DNA from: Patescibacteria group bacterium
GTDB lineage: Bacteria; Patescibacteriota; Minisyncoccia; Minisyncoccales; DG-74-1
DNA: 8,306 bases
Reading direction: 5' to 3'
Assembly (NCBI GenBank): GCA_030016465.1
Contig: JASEJL010000036.1
Span: forward strand, 1 to 8,306
This document shows, piece by piece, positions 5,658 to 8,306 of the stretch (its first letter is position 1; the number at the start of each line of letters is the position of its first letter). Made by a program: the position numbers and the translations under genes. The notes beneath the pieces were generated by a model, which was not told where the DNA came from, searched no databases, and was given only the letters and a program-made list of their open reading frames with translations.

Positions 5658-6855
5658 AGAATTCTTTAATTGCCTGTATAATTTCTTTTACTTCGCTATC
5701 TTCAAGTTCAGGATAAGCTGGTAAACGAACCGCGTCTTTGGAAATGCTTTCGGTTACCGGTAAAGAAAAATTGTCTAAATATAAATTTTTTACTTTATGA
5801 TTAGGCGTTGTTTCGCGTATTAGAACTTCAATGCCCTTTGAGTCCATAAACTGCTTGAACTTTTCACGCTCCTCTGAACTGCCTATGCGAATAATAAATT
5901 CTTGAATTACATCGCCTTCTCCGTAAATCGGGAGTTTTAAAGGAAGACCCTTCAAGCCTTCACAATACATATCGGCAATCTTTTTTCTTCTTTCAAGAAA
6001 ATCGTTATAATATTTAAATTTTACATTAAGTAAAGCCGCCTGTATGTTATCTAATCGCGACTTGAACGCCCACTGAACAATTTCAGGAGTCGGGAAATCC
6101 ACTATTCTCACTGATGTTTGCGCCATGTTCCAGTGATTTCTTAAAAGATAAAGTTTTTCGCACAAAGCCCTGTTATTTGTAACAATGGCTCCCCCGTCAC
6201 CAAAACCGCCTAAAAGTTTTGGCGTATTAAAACTGAAACATCCCAAATCACCAAAACTACCAGCCATTCTTCCTTTAAAAGAAGAGCCGAGAGCTTGAGC
6301 TGTGTCCTCAATAATGTATAAATTATGTTTTTTGGCTATTTCCAAAATGCGATCCATATCGCAAACCTTTCCATGAAAGTGCACCGGTAAAATAGCTTTT
6401 GTGCGCTCGGTGATTGCTTGTTCTATTAAATCAGGGTTTATCAGTTCGTTCTCAGCAACATCAATCAGCATTGGTTTTGCTCCACAGTGAACAATGCACT
6501 GCAAAGAAGCAATAAAAGTGTGAGCTACTGTAATTACCTCGTCTCCCTCAAATAATTTGTGGGCCTCTTCGATTGTAATTTCACCGGCATAAACTCTCTC
6601 TAAAAGATAATTCCAGTTGCCTTTTATGCCCAGTGCCTTGCAAGAAAGGAATAAAGCATCTGTACCAGAATTAACTCCGATAGCATATTTTGTGCCTACG
6701 TATTTTGCAAGGTTATCTTCAAACTTGGAAACCTCCTCTCTCAAAATAAGGGCACCTCTTTCCAGACAATCCCAAAATGCGTTGATGAGCTCTTCTTTGT
6801 GTGCTTTAGCAAATCGCCGGTAACTGTTGTTAATAAAGTTTATTCGATAGTCCAT
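5647..6855 (-). CDS. DegT/DnrJ/EryC1/StrS-family sugar aminotransferase
   Basis: A PLP enzyme that aminates keto-sugar nucleotides, here probably the 4-keto product of the dehydratase encoded just downstream. Residues seen: NSGTDAL (62-68, PLP phosphate binding), VHFHG (158-162), EDTAQALGS (183-191, with the Asp that pairs with the PLP ring nitrogen), and the Schiff-base Lys213 in SFNTPKLLGGFGDGGA. At 402 residues it is slightly long because about 24 residues (roughly 80-103) are inserted between ALGI and GDEVITVAHTF, where relatives have only a short turn. The ATG at 6855 is well fixed: an in-frame TAA stands at 6864-6862. It is the promoter-proximal gene of the block and overlaps the next gene by 11 bases. 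The sugar substrate, and the carbon aminated, are inferred from context only. Confidence 0.93.
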   Translation of the reverse strand: MDYRINFINNSYRRFAKAHKEELINAFWDCLERGALILREEVSKFEDNLAKYVGTKYAIGVNSGTDALFLSCKALGIKGNWNYLLERVYAGEITIEEAHKLFEGDEVITVAHTFIASLQCIVHCGAKPMLIDVAENELINPDLIEQAITERTKAILPVHFHGKVCDMDRILEIAKKHNLYIIEDTAQALGSSFKGRMAGSFGDLGCFSFNTPKLLGGFGDGGAIVTNNRALCEKLYLLRNHWNMAQTSVRIVDFPTPEIVQWAFKSRLDNIQAALLNVKFKYYNDFLERRKKIADMYCEGLKGLPLKLPIYGEGDVIQEFIIRIGSSEEREKFKQFMDSKGIEVLIRETTPNHKVKNLYLDNFSLPVTESISKDAVRLPAYPELEDSEVKEIIQAIKEFYGS

Positions 6856-6863
6856 AATGTGTT

Positions 6864-6869
6864 ATTATA
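6864..6869 (-). promoter_or_regulatory. Second -10 candidate for the aminotransferase gene
   Basis: Another TATAAT lies at 6869-6864, eight bases before the ATG at 6855, so a transcript from it would be leaderless. No convincing -35 stands 16-18 bases upstream, making it weaker than the box at 6879-6874. Confidence 0.3.
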
Positions 6870-6873
6870 TCAT

Positions 6874-6901
6874 ATTATAACTTGAACTAGAAAATAATCA
6901 A
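6874..6901 (-). promoter_or_regulatory. Promoter of the aminotransferase/dehydratase block
   Basis: TTGATT (6901-6896), a 16-base spacer, then TATAAT (6879-6874) on the minus strand. Transcription would start near 6867, giving a leader of only about 12 bases with no Shine-Dalgarno site before the ATG at 6855. It overlaps the opposite-strand promoter of the phosphatase gene by 20 bases. Confidence 0.65.
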
Positions 6902-6910
6902 GATTATAAT
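6882..6910 (+). promoter_or_regulatory. Promoter of the PP2C-like gene, predicted leaderless
   Basis: TTGAAC (6882-6887), a 17-base spacer, then a perfect TATAAT (6905-6910). Only six bases separate the -10 box from the ATG at 6917, so the expected start of transcription is at or next to the A of the start codon. An in-frame TAA at 6914-6916 immediately before the ATG rules out a longer N-terminus. Confidence 0.7.
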
Positions 6911-6916
6911 AATTAA

Positions 6917-7720
6917 ATGCTGAAAATTAAAAGTATTTACAGCCAGGGAACAACCAAAGAAGTTGAAGATGGATTAATAATAAATCCTCCTTTTTTTGGA
7001 GTAATTGACGCCACCAGCGAACCCAGTCATTTTATTGGAAAAGGGTTAATCTTTAATGGAATGAGCAGCGGCGAGATGACAAGAAAAATAATTTTAGAAA
7101 CTTTTTATTCTGCAAAAGGCAACGATTCTTTAGAAGAAGTTATTTTATTAGCAAATAAAAAATTAGTAAAACTATGGCAAGGTTCTAAAATTACTTTAAA
7201 TCGTTCTGATCTTATAGGCGGCGCTGCTTTTGTTTTTGCAAAAATAAATAAGGAAAAGATAGAAATTATTCAAGGAGGAGATTGTTTTGCTCTTTGGGTA
7301 AAGAAATCTAATAAAATAGAAATTACGAGAAATCAGGTTTATTTTCATGAGCTTGAAGCTCTGAAAATAATTAGTGAACTTATGAAAAAGCATAAAGGAG
7401 ATAGAAAAAAGATGTGGTTAGATCTTTATAAACCTCTTTCTCAGCTTAGATTAAGAGATAATAATAAAAAAACAAAAACCGGTTTTGCCATTTTAAATGG
7501 TCAGCCCTCTCTTAAAGAATGTTGGCAAAAAATAGAAATCCCGATTAAAAGCCTTAAACTTTTATTGCTTTTCAGTGATGGATTTGTGCCTTTTCAAAAA
7601 GAAGATGAATTAGCAAAAGAGACGATAAAATTTTATCAAAAAGGCGGATTAAATTATATCCTCAAAAAGAAAAGGGAATATGAGAAAAAAAACAGAAAAA
7701 GAAAGCTACCGAGTTTTTGA
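6917..7720 (+). CDS. PP2C-like serine/threonine phosphatase domain protein, C-terminus frameshifted
   Basis: The 267-residue protein has the order of PP2C elements in divergent form: VEDGLII (16-22) for the NEDA region, FFGVIDATSEPS (26-37) where the metal-binding Asp31 is kept but the DGMGG motif is not, SGEMTRKIILE (51-61), GGAAFVFAKI (101-110), IIQGGDCFALW (117-127) with the GDS-like Asp122, a TGFAILNG segment (188-195), and LLLLFSDGF (215-223). The expected last motif is missing from this frame but continues one frame over at 7686-7763, after an A8 run at 7685-7692. No membrane segment or signal peptide is seen. The protein is probably cytoplasmic. Its gene stands alone on the plus strand between minus-strand sugar genes. 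Substrate unknown; activity needs the restored tail. The family call is based on motif order and is fairly, not fully, sure. Confidence 0.7.
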   Translation: MLKIKSIYSQGTTKEVEDGLIINPPFFGVIDATSEPSHFIGKGLIFNGMSSGEMTRKIILETFYSAKGNDSLEEVILLANKKLVKLWQGSKITLNRSDLIGGAAFVFAKINKEKIEIIQGGDCFALWVKKSNKIEITRNQVYFHELEALKIISELMKKHKGDRKKMWLDLYKPLSQLRLRDNNKKTKTGFAILNGQPSLKECWQKIEIPIKSLKLLLLFSDGFVPFQKEDELAKETIKFYQKGGLNYILKKKREYEKKNRKRKLPSF

Positions 7721-7763
7721 CGAAGCAACTGCCATTGCTTTAGAATTTGACGAAATTAGTTAA
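7685..7763 (+). pseudogene. Detached C-terminal tail of the PP2C-like gene
   Basis: One frame over from the main reading frame, after the A8 run, the bases translate as KKTEKESYRVFDEATAIALE then FDEIS and stop at 7761-7763. The piece DEATAIALEF matches the final PP2C element, whose Asp helps bind metal (DN-x-T-x-I-V-V type). Reading the A8 run as seven A joins it to the upstream protein and gives a product ending 10 bases before the convergent transketolase stop codon. An ATG at 7680 in this frame is unlikely to be a separate gene start. Confidence 0.7.
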
Positions 7764-7773
7764 AGGGATTATT

Positions 7774-8274
7774 TTAAAGCCTTATATAACAAGGGTTTTT
7801 TAGCTTATAGGCTTCTAAAATTGCTTTTCTGAGTTCTTTGTGGTTTTTTGGCAAATAACATTTCATTCCGGGTAGTTTTTTTAACCATTCTATTTCCTCG
7901 GTTTCCCACAATAGATTGTGCGAAAAGCCGAGGAATTTGTATTTTTCTGAACCCTCTACCCCTATAATTTTTACAGGGGCTTTATGCAGACAAATAGCGT
8001 TTCTTACTTGTTCGTGGATCCTAAAAGTTACAAAATTAATCATTGAATACATCCAAACAGAATAACCCTTCAAGGCAAGAGCGGCAGCCACAATTGTAGA
8101 AGTTGGCTCGGTCACTCCCAAATTCAGAACTCTAAATCTTAATTTCGGATTGTCCAAATAATTAAAGCCAACATCGCAAATGATAACTACAATGTTCGGG
8201 TCTTTTTTGGCTAATTCATCTAAAGTATCAACAAAAACCCTTCTTGGGTCTTCTTTTTTAACAATTTTACCCAT
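7774..8274 (-). CDS. Transketolase-like protein, pyrimidine-binding domain only
   Basis: Split transketolases use two polypeptides: one binds the TPP diphosphate, the other the pyrimidine ring. This 166-residue protein is the second type. It shows RRVFVDTLDELAKKDPNIVV (11-30), CDVG (33-36), NLGVTEPTSTIVAAALALKG (51-70) with the expected catalytic Glu56, an EQVRNAICLHKAPVKIIGVE stretch (88-107) and LGFSHN (115-120) with a conserved His119. It ends at NPCYIRL, exactly where the Pyr domain usually ends, and lacks the C-terminal domain that brings such subunits to about 300 residues. The start codon overlaps the upstream gene by 8 bases, indicating coupled translation. It may serve sugar precursor formation for the glycan genes. 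Truncation or a natural minimal form cannot be distinguished here. Confidence 0.85.
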   Translation of the reverse strand: MGKIVKKEDPRRVFVDTLDELAKKDPNIVVIICDVGFNYLDNPKLRFRVLNLGVTEPTSTIVAAALALKGYSVWMYSMINFVTFRIHEQVRNAICLHKAPVKIIGVEGSEKYKFLGFSHNLLWETEEIEWLKKLPGMKCYLPKNHKELRKAILEAYKLKNPCYIRL

Positions 8275-8306
8275 CTAATTCTTTTAAAGCGTTAAGATAT
8301 TCTTTT
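8267..8306 (-). CDS. 3' end of an upstream gene, probably the transketolase N-terminal (TPP-binding) subunit
   Basis: The last 12 codons are visible: KEYLNALKELDG then TAA at 8269-8267. The stop overlaps the ATG of the following Pyr-domain gene (8-base overlap). Too short to identify alone. The transketolase N-terminal partner is inferred from the tight coupling with the other half. Confidence 0.5.
   Translation of the reverse strand, partial: KEYLNALKELDG

Noticed and set aside
7196..7393. Minus-strand open frame inside the PP2C-like gene
   Set aside because: It is antisense to the GGAAFVF and GGDCFALW motifs, and its translation is Phe/Ile/Leu-rich as expected for the complement of an A-rich gene.
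7680..7763. Separate small gene starting at the ATG at 7680
   Set aside because: Its peptide continues the PP2C domain, overlaps the upstream frame and has no ribosome binding site of its own.

Overview
The window looks like a Patescibacteria (Candidate Phyla Radiation) chromosome or a similarly reduced, AT-rich bacterium. The basis is indirect: strongly A/T-biased codon use, few Shine-Dalgarno sites, and gene types I associate with that group (a membrane-anchored PaaX/Cas2-like protein, an O-antigen ligase fused to TPR repeats, a split transketolase). I cannot assign the taxon from sequence alone.

Layout from left to right. Positions 1-334 (minus) hold the 5' part of a broken murB with a stop codon, an A8/T8 frameshift and a missing internal segment. 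Positions 527-1108 (minus) encode a PaaX/Cas2-like protein with one membrane segment. Its upstream region has a perfect 24-bp palindrome and an 11-bp tandem repeat, and the gene lies between two imperfect inverted repeats. Positions 1322-6855 (minus) are a surface-polysaccharide block. In transcription order this is a DegT-type sugar aminotransferase, an overlapping CapD/WbpM-type membrane NDP-sugar 4,6-dehydratase, a 160-bp GC-rich intergenic stretch with several hairpins, and a Wzy_C ligase with a C-terminal TPR domain. A terminator follows at 1224-1253. Positions 6917-7720 (plus) hold a divergent PP2C-like phosphatase gene whose last motif has been cut off by a one-base shift at an A8 run. 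Positions 7774-8306 (minus) carry the pyrimidine-binding half of a split transketolase and the last codons of the gene upstream of it.

How the genes may work together: the 4,6-dehydratase and the aminotransferase are the usual consecutive enzymes making a 4-amino-4,6-dideoxy nucleotide sugar. The ligase would transfer or polymerise the finished glycan outside the membrane. The transketolase pair probably supplies or modifies a sugar precursor. The phosphatase gene interrupts this minus-strand series. It shares an overlapping divergent promoter region with the aminotransferase gene, and its -10 box sits so close to the ATG that a leaderless mRNA is predicted.

I do not see a complete undescribed system. 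The signals most worth a second look are the two genes broken by the same kind of homopolymer shift, the inverted-repeat-flanked PaaX/Cas2-like unit, the C-rich repeat that enters the ligase gene in two different reading frames, and the overlapping divergent promoters.
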